From Butyrivibrio sp. MB2005 (GTDB lineage: Bacteria > Bacillota > Clostridia > Lachnospirales > Lachnospiraceae): a stretch of DNA of 64,000 nucleotides. Of this stretch, positions 46,196 to 55,070 are shown piece after piece. The notes under the pieces are model-generated. The model had not been told where the DNA came from. It worked only from the letters and a program-made list of their open reading frames with translations, and did not search any database. The stretch is from assembly GCF_000424285.1 (NCBI RefSeq), contig NZ_AUJP01000009.1:173122-237121 (forward strand), given 5' to 3'. Both the position numbers and the translations under genes were made by a program. The first letter of the stretch is position 1. Each line of letters starts with the position of its first letter.

Positions 46196-47097
46196 GATGT
46201 AACGGTATTTTCTTTTGAACCAAAGGTAATGAAGAATAACATCATAAAGATGAGTCCAAAACCTATGGCATCGTAGATGGTGAATCTACTCTTTAAAACA
46301 AATGTTGAGATAAGGGCAGCTGTTATTGGTTCAGCAAAACTGTAAAGAATTGCTTTTTGCGGACCGATTTTTGATACTCCGCTAATGTATAGTGTGAATG
46401 CGCAAATATTACCGATAACGACAACAAAGAGTATTCCAAATATTCCCATAAGGTTTGGAATGTAATATATTTTCCAGGTTCTAAAAGCTATTCCCAAGAG
46501 TGCACCGCCAAGTAAAAATGACCATCCCTGAGCCACGATGACAGGAATGATATTTGTAATCTTCGGTGCAAGTACGTTGTATATCATCACGCAGAAAGCA
46601 CTTCCGATACCGGCAATAAGTGCAGGAAGTGGTAATGAGATGTGCTTTAGATCACCGTGAGTTGTTAACAGGAAAACACCGGTTATTGCTAAAAGTATGG
46701 ATATGATTTCAAAAGATCTGGGCAACCTCTTTGAGGTCATGCATGTAAAGATAAGTATAAATATTGGTGATAGATCCTGAAGTATTGTTCCCATGGCTGC
46801 ATTTGAAAGTTCGATAGTTAGAAAATATAGGAACTGACAGATACTTACACCCGCAACTCCATATATAATCATCCATTTTGCCATTTCTACAGATTTCCAT
46901 GGCTTGAACACGATATCTTTATGTCTTATCAGGCAATACAAAAGGATAAGTATTCCTGAAAGACCAAGTCTTATAGGCACGAGCCACCTGCTATCCATCT
47001 GCTGTACGGTAAAAAGGTACTGGCCCATTGATCCGGACAATCCCCAGCAAGATGCTCCAAGTAGTGTAAATATTATTCCTTTTAAATTTCTTTTCAT
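46168..47097 (-). CDS. EamA/DMT superfamily transporter
   Basis: 309 aa, ten hydrophobic segments in two EamA repeats: KGIIFTLLGASCWGLSGSMGQYLF at the start and SFLLGGALLGI / YSFAEPITAALISTFVLKSRFT in the second half. Such proteins export or import amino acids, nucleosides or sugars; substrate unknown. ATG 47097 has AAGGAG 10 nt upstream and is preferred to one 39 nt earlier. Confidence 0.85.
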   Translation of the reverse strand: MKRNLKGIIFTLLGASCWGLSGSMGQYLFTVQQMDSRWLVPIRLGLSGILILLYCLIRHKDIVFKPWKSVEMAKWMIIYGVAGVSICQFLYFLTIELSNAAMGTILQDLSPIFILIFTCMTSKRLPRSFEIISILLAITGVFLLTTHGDLKHISLPLPALIAGIGSAFCVMIYNVLAPKITNIIPVIVAQGWSFLLGGALLGIAFRTWKIYYIPNLMGIFGILFVVVIGNICAFTLYISGVSKIGPQKAILYSFAEPITAALISTFVLKSRFTIYDAIGFGLIFMMLFFITFGSKENTVTSKETAKNPV

Positions 47098-47233
47098 TGT
47101 GTTACTGCTCCTTGACAGAAAACATATATAACACAATCAGAATTCCTTTTCAATTTATTTCAGGATAAAAAAATCACTTTATTTTTATCCCATTTTACAT
47201 TTGTGTTGTTGTAAAAACGAATACTTGGAGACA

Positions 47234-47492
47234 GGTATATAAGATAGAAATATACATAGAAATTATATATCTTTTTGTAAGCGACTGAGCGAGGCAGGTA
47301 TATAAGGATAGAAATATGATGCACTTTTATATACTTTTTTCTGTGCTTTATAAGTACCAGGGGTGAGTGTTACAGGAAATGCTTATCGAAAAAGTATATA
47401 AGTCAAATTATCATTTTCAATTTATATACCGAACGGAGAAGTTACGGGAGAAATAGGTATATAAATTTGACGTAAGAGCTTTTCTTATATAT
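47234..47492. repeat. array of four paired TATATA inverted-repeat units
   Basis: Forward motif RGTATATAA at 47234, 47297, 47393 and 47456; reverse motif TTATATAY at 47263, 47327, 47422 and 47485. Forward-to-reverse distance is 29, 30, 29 and 29 bp, so each unit is a 37-38 bp imperfect inverted repeat; unit-to-unit distance is 63, 96 and 63 bp. A degenerate copy (TTATAAGTACC, about 47349) sits in the longer gap. Units 1 and 2 share GATAGAAATAT inside. Function unknown. Confidence 0.75.
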
Positions 47493-47858
47493 GTTGTGCA
47501 AAAAGACGCGTTATAAATATTTTAGGAACACTCTTGTAAAAAGAGAGTTATTTTTTAAAAAAACAAAAAAGTTGGTATTTCATATTTGAGAAAGATAATC
47601 AGTGATTTAAAAGGTGACAGCTACAGAGGTAAGAAGTTAGAAACCATTGCTATAGAAACTGGAAGAGGTAAACAGGCTATTAAAATGAAATAAAAAACTT
47701 TATGTGTGATGCGTTGGCTTCAAAAAAGCTTCTTTATGTACTTATGTGCTGGATGTTACAATGAGAAAGACCATTGATTACCGCTATACAAGGAGATGCC
47801 AACATGAAAGTTGCTGTTTATGGATTATACAAACGCGAATATACAGAACTAAAAGAGT

Positions 47859-47981
47859 ATGAAAAGACTATTTGAAATAGATTTAAAAGACTATAAAAAA
47901 ACGGATTCTGTTTTCCGATGGCCATCAGCCAGAGCTATCATTATCAAGGGTGACAAGATGGCTCTTGTATATAGCAGATGA
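47859..47981 (+). pseudogene. N-terminal stump of a Nudix-like hydrolase
   Basis: A 40-codon frame MKRLFEIDLKDYKK...RPSARAI-like (actual RWPSARAIIIKGDKMALVYSR) matches the first strands of Nudix hydrolases, then stops just before the segment that should lead to the Nudix box. No Nudix box is found downstream in any frame, so the gene is truncated. Confidence 0.6.
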
Positions 47982-48053
47982 AACGACAAATAATAATGAG
48001 TTATAACGTCCTTGGGAATGAACCATTCCCAATCGGAATTTGTGGAGGAGGAA

Positions 48054-49346
48054 ATGGAACAGAAGCTGTTTACAGAATTACGGCCTTTATATACGACAAG
48101 CAAAGAAAGCCCCAATGAGATCAGGATTAGGATTCGTATGCGTGACCTGATCTATTCAGATGTTCTTCGTCATGCTGTGGATTCCACTATGGAAAGATAT
48201 CCTTATTTCTGCGTTGAATTGCTGAAAAAGGGTGAGCAATATTTTTTTGCGGAAAACCATCGACCTGTGGTTATTACAAACTCTCTTCACGGGGTGGATC
48301 TGAATTCAGAGGATTCCAATTTCCATATGATCGCGTTTTGTTTTCTGGATAACTGGATCATTTTGGATGTATTTCATGGCATGACGGACGGAACAGGCGC
48401 GTATGAAGTGCTTCGGACATTGTTGTATTATTACTGTTCTGAGCGGTATCAGGTCAAGTTGAATGACGAGGGCATTCGTCTGGTTGGAGATGTGATCTCA
48501 GAAGAGTGGATAGACCCTGTGGTAAACAGGACCGATCTTCCGATTCCTCCTCGCAATGAAATGCCCAAAGCTCTGAATCTCATCGCTTCTGCGGGCCTTG
48601 AGTATGATCACCGGCACACCGTATACAGTATCTCCATCTCGGAATCCGAATTTATGAGATTCAATCTGGACAATGACGGCAGTCCCGGTACAATGGTTTC
48701 TCTGCTCCTAAGCCGAGCCATTGCAAAGCTGTATCCTGATTCCAAAGATCCTGTTCGCATCGCCCTTTGTGTGAACCAGAGAAACGCCCTTCACACGCCA
48801 CTGGCGCATCAGAGCCTGGTTGGTGGAATAATGCTGGAGTACAAGGACAAAATGCGCGATTGGTCCCTGGAGAGGCAGAGTACCGCATACCGCGGGATGG
48901 TTTTTGTCCAGAGCCAGGAGGAGAATGTGCTGATGGGAGTGGCTTCGCAGGCAGGAATTACGCGTATGATCCTATCCAAAGAAAGTGATCAGGAACGACA
49001 GGGGGCAGCGGGATATATCAATTCGTTGGCGAACAGAGTTATTACGGCGACGGTCAGCTATGTGGGTAAGGCAAACTACAAGGAAGCCGAGCAGTACATT
49101 CGTGATTTCCGGGTGTGGACTTCTTCTGCGGCAAATGGTCTGACAGTTGAAATATCTGCTGTAAACGGACGATTCACCCTCGACTTTCTACAGACTTTTT
49201 CGAGCCCTGTCTTTGTAAATGCATTTCTGAAGGAGCTGGAAGACAACGGAATTGTATACGACCTTCAGGATGTTAATAAGCTGGAGCTTCCGAACATAAA
49301 GCTTCCCTGGTCTGAACTGAGCATAATCTATCGCAGGAGCAATTAA
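48054..49346 (+). CDS. condensation/acetyltransferase-fold acyltransferase
   Basis: 430 aa. The HxxxDG active-site motif of the CoA-dependent acyltransferase superfamily (chloramphenicol acetyltransferase, alcohol acetyltransferase, NRPS condensation) is present as FHGMTDGTG (H108, D112, G113). DVLRHAVDSTMERYPYFCVEL is the usual N-terminal approach. The product may be an ester or amide of an unknown acceptor. ATG 48054 has GGAGG 5 nt upstream. It stands alone in an eroded region and may have been acquired. Confidence 0.75.
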   Translation: MEQKLFTELRPLYTTSKESPNEIRIRIRMRDLIYSDVLRHAVDSTMERYPYFCVELLKKGEQYFFAENHRPVVITNSLHGVDLNSEDSNFHMIAFCFLDNWIILDVFHGMTDGTGAYEVLRTLLYYYCSERYQVKLNDEGIRLVGDVISEEWIDPVVNRTDLPIPPRNEMPKALNLIASAGLEYDHRHTVYSISISESEFMRFNLDNDGSPGTMVSLLLSRAIAKLYPDSKDPVRIALCVNQRNALHTPLAHQSLVGGIMLEYKDKMRDWSLERQSTAYRGMVFVQSQEENVLMGVASQAGITRMILSKESDQERQGAAGYINSLANRVITATVSYVGKANYKEAEQYIRDFRVWTSSAANGLTVEISAVNGRFTLDFLQTFSSPVFVNAFLKELEDNGIVYDLQDVNKLELPNIKLPWSELSIIYRRSN

Positions 49347-49451
49347 CTGTATTCTTTAGAGCTTTTCTTATGAACAGAGCAATGAGTGCGGTCCTGTTGC
49401 CATAATGACAGCCCTGACCATAGAAACCGAGAATACCCTTAAACCATCCGT

Positions 49452-49811
49452 TTGCCACAGTTATCTCTATTTTGTTCTGACTTTCTATTAGCCCGGTTAC
49501 ATCAATTGAGCTTTATAATCGATAATTATAAGAAAGTCACATTAAATGAAGTGGCAGAGCATTTTAATTATTCGCTGGCGCATTGCTCCAGACTTATCAA
49601 GGAAGAGACAGGAGAGAGTTTTTCTTCTTTTGTGAGAAATATAAGGCTCCAACACGCTGAGTCACTTTTAGTAAATACAAATACTACCATAGCAGATATA
49701 AGCAGTATCACAGGGTATGAAAATCCGGAGTCTTTTATACGGTTATTCGAGAAAATATATAATATGTCGCCCTCGAAATATCGAAAAAAGCACAACTGCA
49801 TAGAAGAATAA
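49452..49811 (+). pseudogene. orphan AraC DNA-binding domain, probably truncated regulator
   Basis: About 119 codons hold only the AraC double helix-turn-helix (KVTLNEVAEHFNYSLAHCSRLIKEETGESFSSFVRNIRL; TTIADISSITGYENPESFIRLFEKIYNMSPSKYRK). The frame begins with a weak TTG and no ribosome site, and the expected N-terminal sensor part is missing, its place taken by non-coding sequence. A free-standing small AraC protein is possible but less likely. Confidence 0.65.
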
Positions 49812-49860
49812 GACGGAGTATGATATTTGTTTTTGGAAGGGTTAAATAACTGAAAAATAA

Positions 49861-49887
49861 TTAGCACTCTGCTTGACAGAGTGCTAA
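49861..49887. promoter_or_regulatory. CIRCE operator (HrcA site)
   Basis: TTAGCACTC-N9-GAGTGCTAA, a perfect match to the CIRCE consensus. HrcA binds it to repress heat-shock genes until heat titrates the GroEL that keeps HrcA active. Confidence 0.97.
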
Positions 49888-49901
49888 TTTGGTGTTATAC
49901 C
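49873..49901 (+). promoter_or_regulatory. hsp20 promoter embedded in CIRCE
   Basis: TTGACA (49873-49878) inside the CIRCE spacer, 17-bp gap, TATACC (49896-49901). HrcA binding would cover the -35. Transcription from here gives a leader of about 185 nt before the hsp20 start. Confidence 0.8.
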
Positions 49902-50093
49902 ATATATAGAACAAAGGAACAGAGAAGACCGTTAGGACTTATGAATTCCAATGATCCAAAGAGTGGAATCGCCCCCTCACAATGGTCGGCGGCATATCGG
50001 TCGCCACATGAGAAACAGCTTTGCTGAGGTGGCTCCCTCCCTCCGTCCCAATGCTCAAAAATAAATGTTTTTGATGCAAAGGAGGAAAAAACT

Positions 50094-50540
50094 ATGTTAG
50101 CACCAAGTATTTTTGAAGAAAATCTATTTGACAATCTTTTTAATTTCCCTGATTTCAGAGAACAGAATAACATGGAGCGTAAGCTCTATGGAAGACATGC
50201 CGACAGGCTGATGAAGACTGATGTTAAGGAAGAGGACAATCAGTATGAAGTAAGCATCGACCTTCCTGGTTTTGCCAAAGAGGATATCAGCCTTGAATTA
50301 AATGATGGATATCTTACCATCAGCGCTTCGAAGGACATGAACAATGATAAGAGTGATAAGAAGGGCAGACTAATAAGGCAGGAGCGGTACTCAGGATCCA
50401 TGCAGCGTAGCTTCTATGTTGGAGAGCAGGTCACAGAAGATGATGTAAAGGCATCCTTCAAACACGGAGTTCTCACGCTGATGATTCCTAAAAAGGAACA
50501 GCCTAAGCTTCCTGAAAAGAAGCATATTCAGATAGCATGA
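50094..50540 (+). CDS. small heat shock protein, Hsp20/alpha-crystallin family
   Basis: 148 aa. Short N-terminal arm (SIFEENLFDNLFNFPDF), alpha-crystallin domain about 40-135 (YEVSIDLPGFAKEDISLELNDGYLTISA; ASFKHGVLTLMIPKKE) and a short basic C-tail. An ATP-independent holdase chaperone. AAAGGAGG lies 8 nt before the ATG. Controlled by CIRCE, hence by HrcA; a CT-rich stretch in its leader may also pair with the ribosome site. Confidence 0.97.
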   Translation: MLAPSIFEENLFDNLFNFPDFREQNNMERKLYGRHADRLMKTDVKEEDNQYEVSIDLPGFAKEDISLELNDGYLTISASKDMNNDKSDKKGRLIRQERYSGSMQRSFYVGEQVTEDDVKASFKHGVLTLMIPKKEQPKLPEKKHIQIA

Positions 50541-50573
50541 AAAGATAAGGCATCTTCTCATAGATAAACTCCT

Positions 50574-50620
50574 AAATCCAGAACCACTTTCGTTTCAGGA
50601 AGTCGGTTCTGGATTTTTTT
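50574..50620 (+). terminator. terminator of hsp20
   Basis: AAATCCAGAACC and GGTTCTGGATTT form a perfect 12-bp stem with a 19-nt loop, followed by T run. Confidence 0.9.
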
Positions 50621-50825
50621 AATTTTGGTATGTACTAGAAATGTACATATCTTTTTTGTTTTAAGTTTAAATTCTTAATATCTGTTCTGTCTGGAATTAA
50701 TATCTGCACGGTAATTTGGTTAACATAACGAATGAAAACCAAAATTCTTTGTGTAATAAGTTCACAAAATTTTAATATTCGATTAGTGCAAGTATACAAA
50801 ACATACAATGAATAGCAATTTTTGG

Positions 50826-50870
50826 TTGACCCAAGCAATAAATGTGCATAATATATTAACAAAGTTAATA
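50826..50870 (+). promoter_or_regulatory. promoter and palindromic operator of the ROK/importer genes
   Basis: TTGACC (50826-50831), 17-bp spacer, TAATAT (50849-50854). The palindrome TATTAAC-AAA-GTTAATA (50854-50870) covers the end of the -10 and the start site; CATTAACAAC follows as a further half-site. This is the expected place for autorepression by the ROK protein. Confidence 0.65.
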
Positions 50871-50909
50871 CATTAACAACAGAAACAAATCAATGGGGGC
50901 GTTAGTGAA

Positions 50910-52130
50910 TTGGATAACAATCCGATAATCAATAACAGCGATATGAATGAAGCTCACAGAGCGCAGTTATTGAAGATTATTCATCAAAAGGAATTACAAA
51001 ACGAAATATGTTCCAGGGCAGAGCTTGCGAAAATGACGGGACTCACCCAGGCATCCATAACCAAGATAGTTGCATCTCTTATTGAGAGTGGAATTGTGTT
51101 AGAGACGGGTATTATCAAGGGGAGCGGAAACAGGCGTGCGATCGGACTTAAGCTTAATTCTGAGAAGAACTGTGTGATTGGGGTCAAGTTTTCAAGATAT
51201 ATGTACACAGTTGGTTTGTTTGATATATCAGGTAAGTTCTACAAACAGAGTGAAGTCGAGTTTGACATTACGGATGATCCGAAGATAGTCCTTAAGGATA
51301 TGAAGAAGCTGATCCGTGAGTATCTTGATAAAAACGAGAACGTTGTGGCAATAGGGATGGCGGTTCCGGGGCCTTATCTTAAAAATGAAGGGCACATAGC
51401 TGTTGTGTCACACATGATGTCGTGGCACGATGTAAATTTCCTTAAGGAATTTGAGAATGAATTCGATAAGCCATTTTTCATAGAACAGGATGCAAACGCC
51501 GGAGCCATGGCAGAGTGGTGGTTTGGTAATCATAAAAAGCCCATGAATACACTTGCATACTTCCTAATGGGAGAGGGTGTAGGTTCCGGAATAGTTGAGA
51601 ATGAGAAGCTTTTATTTGGAAAACAGGGTGCAGCAAGTGAGGTTGGACATATTAGTATAGACTATCGTGGACCCAGATGTGAATGTGGCAATTACGGATG
51701 CCTTGAGCTTTACTGCTCTACACGGGTAATGCTTGCAAGAGCAAAGGAAGCTTTGCCATCAATTTTTACTGATAAAAAGCACAAGAGAATTGATGATTAC
51801 GATGTGATATTCGAGGCTGCAAGAAAAGGCGATGGCGCCATACTCGATATCATGAAGGAAATGGCCCAGTACATAGCCTATGGCTGCGTTACCTTAATAA
51901 ATGCATATAATCCCGACATCATAGTAATAGGCGATGTCATTTCGAAAGCGGGTGATATTTTATTACCGCAGATAAAAAGAATAGTTGAGGAGAGAACCAT
52001 TCCTGAGCTGTTTTCACAGGTCGACATTATGATGTCCGAATTAAGTGTTGACCCTACACTTTATGGAGCAGCAGCGATTGCTACTGACAGAGTACTGGGA
52101 AAACCCAGTGAATATCTTACGGCAAAATAA
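50910..52130 (+). CDS. ROK family transcriptional regulator (XylR/NagC type)
   Basis: 406 aa. N-terminal helix-turn-helix (about 20-75: ICSRAELAKMTGLTQASITKIVASLIESGIV) followed by a ROK domain with AIGMAVPGP, EQDANAGAMAEWWFG and the zinc site EVGHISIDYRGPRCECGNYGCLE. Starts with TTG, 9 nt after GGGGGC; the next in-frame ATG (50943) lacks a ribosome site. It precedes a monosaccharide importer and probably represses it until the sugar binds. Confidence 0.92.
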   Translation: MDNNPIINNSDMNEAHRAQLLKIIHQKELQNEICSRAELAKMTGLTQASITKIVASLIESGIVLETGIIKGSGNRRAIGLKLNSEKNCVIGVKFSRYMYTVGLFDISGKFYKQSEVEFDITDDPKIVLKDMKKLIREYLDKNENVVAIGMAVPGPYLKNEGHIAVVSHMMSWHDVNFLKEFENEFDKPFFIEQDANAGAMAEWWFGNHKKPMNTLAYFLMGEGVGSGIVENEKLLFGKQGAASEVGHISIDYRGPRCECGNYGCLELYCSTRVMLARAKEALPSIFTDKKHKRIDDYDVIFEAARKGDGAILDIMKEMAQYIAYGCVTLINAYNPDIIVIGDVISKAGDILLPQIKRIVEERTIPELFSQVDIMMSELSVDPTLYGAAAIATDRVLGKPSEYLTAK

Positions 52131-52185
52131 TTCAGGATATGAATTCCTGATATTTTAGCGATATAAGGGGAGGTTAAAGGCGGCA

Positions 52186-53721
52186 ATGAAAGAAAATCCT
52201 TTAATTCTTGAAATGCGAGGAATTACAAAGGTGTTTCCCGGGGTTAAGGCACTTTCAGATGTAACACTCGAAGTCAAAAGAGACTCAATTCACTCGATAT
52301 GTGGTGAAAATGGTGCCGGTAAATCCACGTTGATGAAGGTATTGTCCGGTGTATATCCTTATGGGACATATAGTGGTCAGATCATCTTTGACGGGCGGGA
52401 GATGAAATTCCGTAATATCAAGGAATCCGAGCAGACAGGAATTGCAATTATTCATCAGGAACTTACGATGATTCCGGAATTGTCAATCACAGAGAATATT
52501 TTCATGGGAAATGAGCTGACAAATGGCGGACTTATCGACTGGACAGAGCAGCGAAGAAGGACAGTGGAGCTTCTTGACAAGGTAGGGCTGAATATCAGTC
52601 CTGATACGCTTATTAAGAACCTGGGTGTAGGACAGCAGCAGCTTGTTGAGATAGCGAAGGCACTTTCCAAAAATGTTAAGCTTCTCATACTTGATGAGCC
52701 TACATCAGCACTTAATGAGGATGATTCGGCCAATCTTCTTGAACTCATGAGAGGTCTTAAGGAGAAGGGCATCACCTGTATCATGATATCTCACAAACTT
52801 AATGAGATTGCGGCGATATCTGATGCGGTTACGGTTATCCGTGACGGACAGACTGTTGAAAGCTATGAAGTAGTAGCCGGACAGGTGGATGAGAACAAGA
52901 TCATCAGGTCGATGGTAGGTCGTTCGATTGAAAACAGATATCCGGAGCACAAGTCCAATCCGGGAGAGGTCATTTTCGAAGTATCAAACTGGAATATTGA
53001 GGATCCTGCTGTCAAGGGCAGGATGGTCTGCAAAAACTCTTCATTTTATGTACGCTCAGGTGAAGTCGTAGGATTTGCGGGACTCATGGGAGCAGGAAGA
53101 ACAGAGCTCATGCGTTCAATTTTCGGGCAAAACTACGGAATCTATAAATCAGGAACAATCAAAATAAAGGGAAAGAAAGTTAAGCTGAAGACCGTTCAGG
53201 AGGCCATAAAGCATGGAATAGCTTATGTGCCTGAGGATCGTAAGAATCTGGGACTTAACCTTTTGGACAGCATCAGAAAAACCATAGTTTCAGCTAACAT
53301 GGACAAGATTCTGACAAACGGACTTCTGGATTCGACAAAAGAGCTTAAGGCATCTGAGGAGTACAGAAAGGCGCTTCAAATCAAATGCAAGGACGTAGGA
53401 GTTGGAGTAAGCACTTTATCAGGTGGTAATCAGCAGAAGGTAGTTCTATCAAAATGGATGTTTACAGAGCCGGATGTGCTGATACTTGATGAGCCTACAA
53501 GAGGTATTGACGTAGGTGCAAAATATGAGATTTACAAGCTGATACATGAACTTGCCGATCAGGGGAAGGCAGTCATAATGGTTTCTTCAGAACTTCCTGA
53601 GCTATTAGGGGTAGCAGACAGGATATATACAATTTTTGAAGGAGCTATCACAGGGGAATTGAGAGCTGAGGAAGCTGATCAGGAAGCACTAATGAAGCGA
53701 ATGACAGTTACATCCGCTTAA
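52186..53721 (+). CDS. monosaccharide ABC transporter ATP-binding protein (GguA/MmsA/XylG type)
   Basis: 511 aa with two ABC modules. First: Walker A GENGAGKST, signature LGVGQQQLVEIAKAL, Walker B LLILDEPTSAL. Second: degenerate Walker A GLMGAGRTE, signature LSGGNQQKVVLSKW, Walker B VLILDEPTRGID. This layout is diagnostic of CUT2 sugar ATPases. GGGGAGG lies upstream of ATG. Confidence 0.95.
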   Translation: MKENPLILEMRGITKVFPGVKALSDVTLEVKRDSIHSICGENGAGKSTLMKVLSGVYPYGTYSGQIIFDGREMKFRNIKESEQTGIAIIHQELTMIPELSITENIFMGNELTNGGLIDWTEQRRRTVELLDKVGLNISPDTLIKNLGVGQQQLVEIAKALSKNVKLLILDEPTSALNEDDSANLLELMRGLKEKGITCIMISHKLNEIAAISDAVTVIRDGQTVESYEVVAGQVDENKIIRSMVGRSIENRYPEHKSNPGEVIFEVSNWNIEDPAVKGRMVCKNSSFYVRSGEVVGFAGLMGAGRTELMRSIFGQNYGIYKSGTIKIKGKKVKLKTVQEAIKHGIAYVPEDRKNLGLNLLDSIRKTIVSANMDKILTNGLLDSTKELKASEEYRKALQIKCKDVGVGVSTLSGGNQQKVVLSKWMFTEPDVLILDEPTRGIDVGAKYEIYKLIHELADQGKAVIMVSSELPELLGVADRIYTIFEGAITGELRAEEADQEALMKRMTVTSA

Positions 53722-53748
53722 CAACAAATAGGGAAGAGGTTTAAAGTC

Positions 53749-54969
53749 ATGAAATATATTAAGCAGGTTTTAGGGGAAGACCTTCGTCAGTACACCATGG
53801 TTCTGGCACTGGCTGTGCTGATTGTTGTATTCAATGTTATATCTGATGGAAGAATGCTCACTTCTTCCAATTTCCAGAATCTTTTATCAGGTAATGCTTA
53901 CGTCCTTATTCTGGCGCTTGGCATGCTGATGGTTATCGTAATAGGTCAGATTGATCTGTCAGTTGGTAGTGTTGCCGGTTTCTCCGGAATGGTAATGGCT
54001 AAGGCAGCAAGTGAATTAAATCTTCCTTGGTATCTGGCAGTGCTCATTGCACTTGCAATCGGAGCACTTGTTGGTGCCTGGAACGGATTTTTCCTTGCAA
54101 AGCTCGGTATTCCGGGATTCATCACAACACTTGGAAGTATGATGATGTTCAGAGGTGCAGTTATCTGGATATCTCAGTCCATCTCAGTTCCTGCACCTGA
54201 AGAACTCAGATTTTTCGGAGCAGGCTACATGCCTGAGTGGGGACCCAAATCTACGGGAATGAATAATTCAACGCTTGTTTTGGGAATAATCGGTATTATC
54301 GCTCTTATAATCGTTGAAGTCAGAAAGTACAAAAATTCCGGACAGATCGCCGGTGCAAAGCAGCCTTTATGGGTTGTAGTAGCAAGAACAGTTCTGATTT
54401 CTCTGATAATAGCTTACTTTACCTGGCTCTATGGAACAGGAAGAGAGGGAACTTCCTTCCCGATACCGGGACTGATTCTCCTTATTCTTGTTATCGTTTA
54501 TCACATTATTACACAGAAAACCAGATTTGGTCGCCACATCTATGCAGTAGGTGGAAATAAGAGTGCAGCAGCTCTTTCAGGTGTAAATGTGAGCCGCACA
54601 TATTTCCTTACAATGATGAACATGTCCATGCTTGCAGCAGTTGCCGGAATTCTTTTCGTAGGAAGATCTACAGCTGCAGGTCCTGCAGATGGTAATCAGT
54701 GGGAGATGGACGCTATTGCATCAGTATTCATCGGCGGTGCAGCTGTTTCAGGTGGTGTTGGAACCATCATTGCAACCATGGTCGGTGGTATGGTTATGGC
54801 AGTTCTTAACAACGGACTTATGCTCATGGGCGTAGGTGCTGATAAGACACAGGTTATAAAAGGCCTTGTCCTTCTTATTGCCGTAGCATTTGATGTTTAC
54901 AACAAGAAGGTAGGAAAAGCTTCTATTATAGGAAGACTCTTCCCTTCAAAGGAAGCAGCAAAGAACTGA
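53749..54969 (+). CDS. monosaccharide ABC transporter permease (GguB/MmsB/XylH type)
   Basis: 406 aa with about ten hydrophobic segments. LILALGMLMVIVIGQIDLSVGSVAGFSGM, RFGRHIYAVGGNKSAAALSGVNV and VFIGGAAVSGGVGTI are CUT2 permease signatures. The long central segment (EWGPKSTGMNNS...EGTSFPIPG) matches the GguB/XylH subtype rather than RbsC. Confidence 0.95.
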   Translation: MKYIKQVLGEDLRQYTMVLALAVLIVVFNVISDGRMLTSSNFQNLLSGNAYVLILALGMLMVIVIGQIDLSVGSVAGFSGMVMAKAASELNLPWYLAVLIALAIGALVGAWNGFFLAKLGIPGFITTLGSMMMFRGAVIWISQSISVPAPEELRFFGAGYMPEWGPKSTGMNNSTLVLGIIGIIALIIVEVRKYKNSGQIAGAKQPLWVVVARTVLISLIIAYFTWLYGTGREGTSFPIPGLILLILVIVYHIITQKTRFGRHIYAVGGNKSAAALSGVNVSRTYFLTMMNMSMLAAVAGILFVGRSTAAGPADGNQWEMDAIASVFIGGAAVSGGVGTIIATMVGGMVMAVLNNGLMLMGVGADKTQVIKGLVLLIAVAFDVYNKKVGKASIIGRLFPSKEAAKN

Positions 54970-55004
54970 GGATAAACAGGAATCTGTAAATTTGTAAGGC
55001 GTAT

Positions 55005-55028
55005 CCGGCAGGTAGCGCTGCCTGCCGG
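55005..55028 (+). other. intercistronic stem-loop before ChvE-like gene
   Basis: CCGGCAGGTAGC / GCTGCCTGCCGG, a GC-rich near-perfect palindrome (one wobble) with no T run. Likely a processing or stabilising element that raises binding-protein expression. Confidence 0.5.
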
Positions 55029-55070
55029 CCTTAAATAGAAAAAAGGTTATATTTACCAAGGAGGAAAGTT

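Larger units (their letters stand above)
47098..48053. other. 956-bp AT-rich region with repeat array and gene debris
   Basis: No intact gene. 47234-47492 holds alternating GGTATATAA and TTATATACC motifs (see repeat entry). 47630-47695 has an open stretch reading SYRGKKLETIAIETGRGKQ that looks coding but has no start. 47804-47875 is a 23-codon frame with AAGGAG upstream, overlapping a Nudix gene stump at 47859-47981. The region reads as decayed DNA around a structured repeat. Confidence 0.6.
50541..50909 (+). other. intergenic region hsp20 - ROK regulator
   Basis: 369 bp holding the hsp20 terminator, about 200 bp of AT-rich sequence with no gene, and the ROK-operon promoter and operator. Confidence 0.6.

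Noticed and set aside
47234..47492. CRISPR array
   Set aside because: The repeated unit is a 9-bp inverted pair in AT-rich DNA, period varies (63 and 96 bp), there is no conserved 28-36 bp direct repeat, and no cas genes are near.
49273..49458. Minus-strand 61-codon frame after the acyltransferase
   Set aside because: Half of it is antisense to the acyltransferase; no ribosome site and no family pattern.
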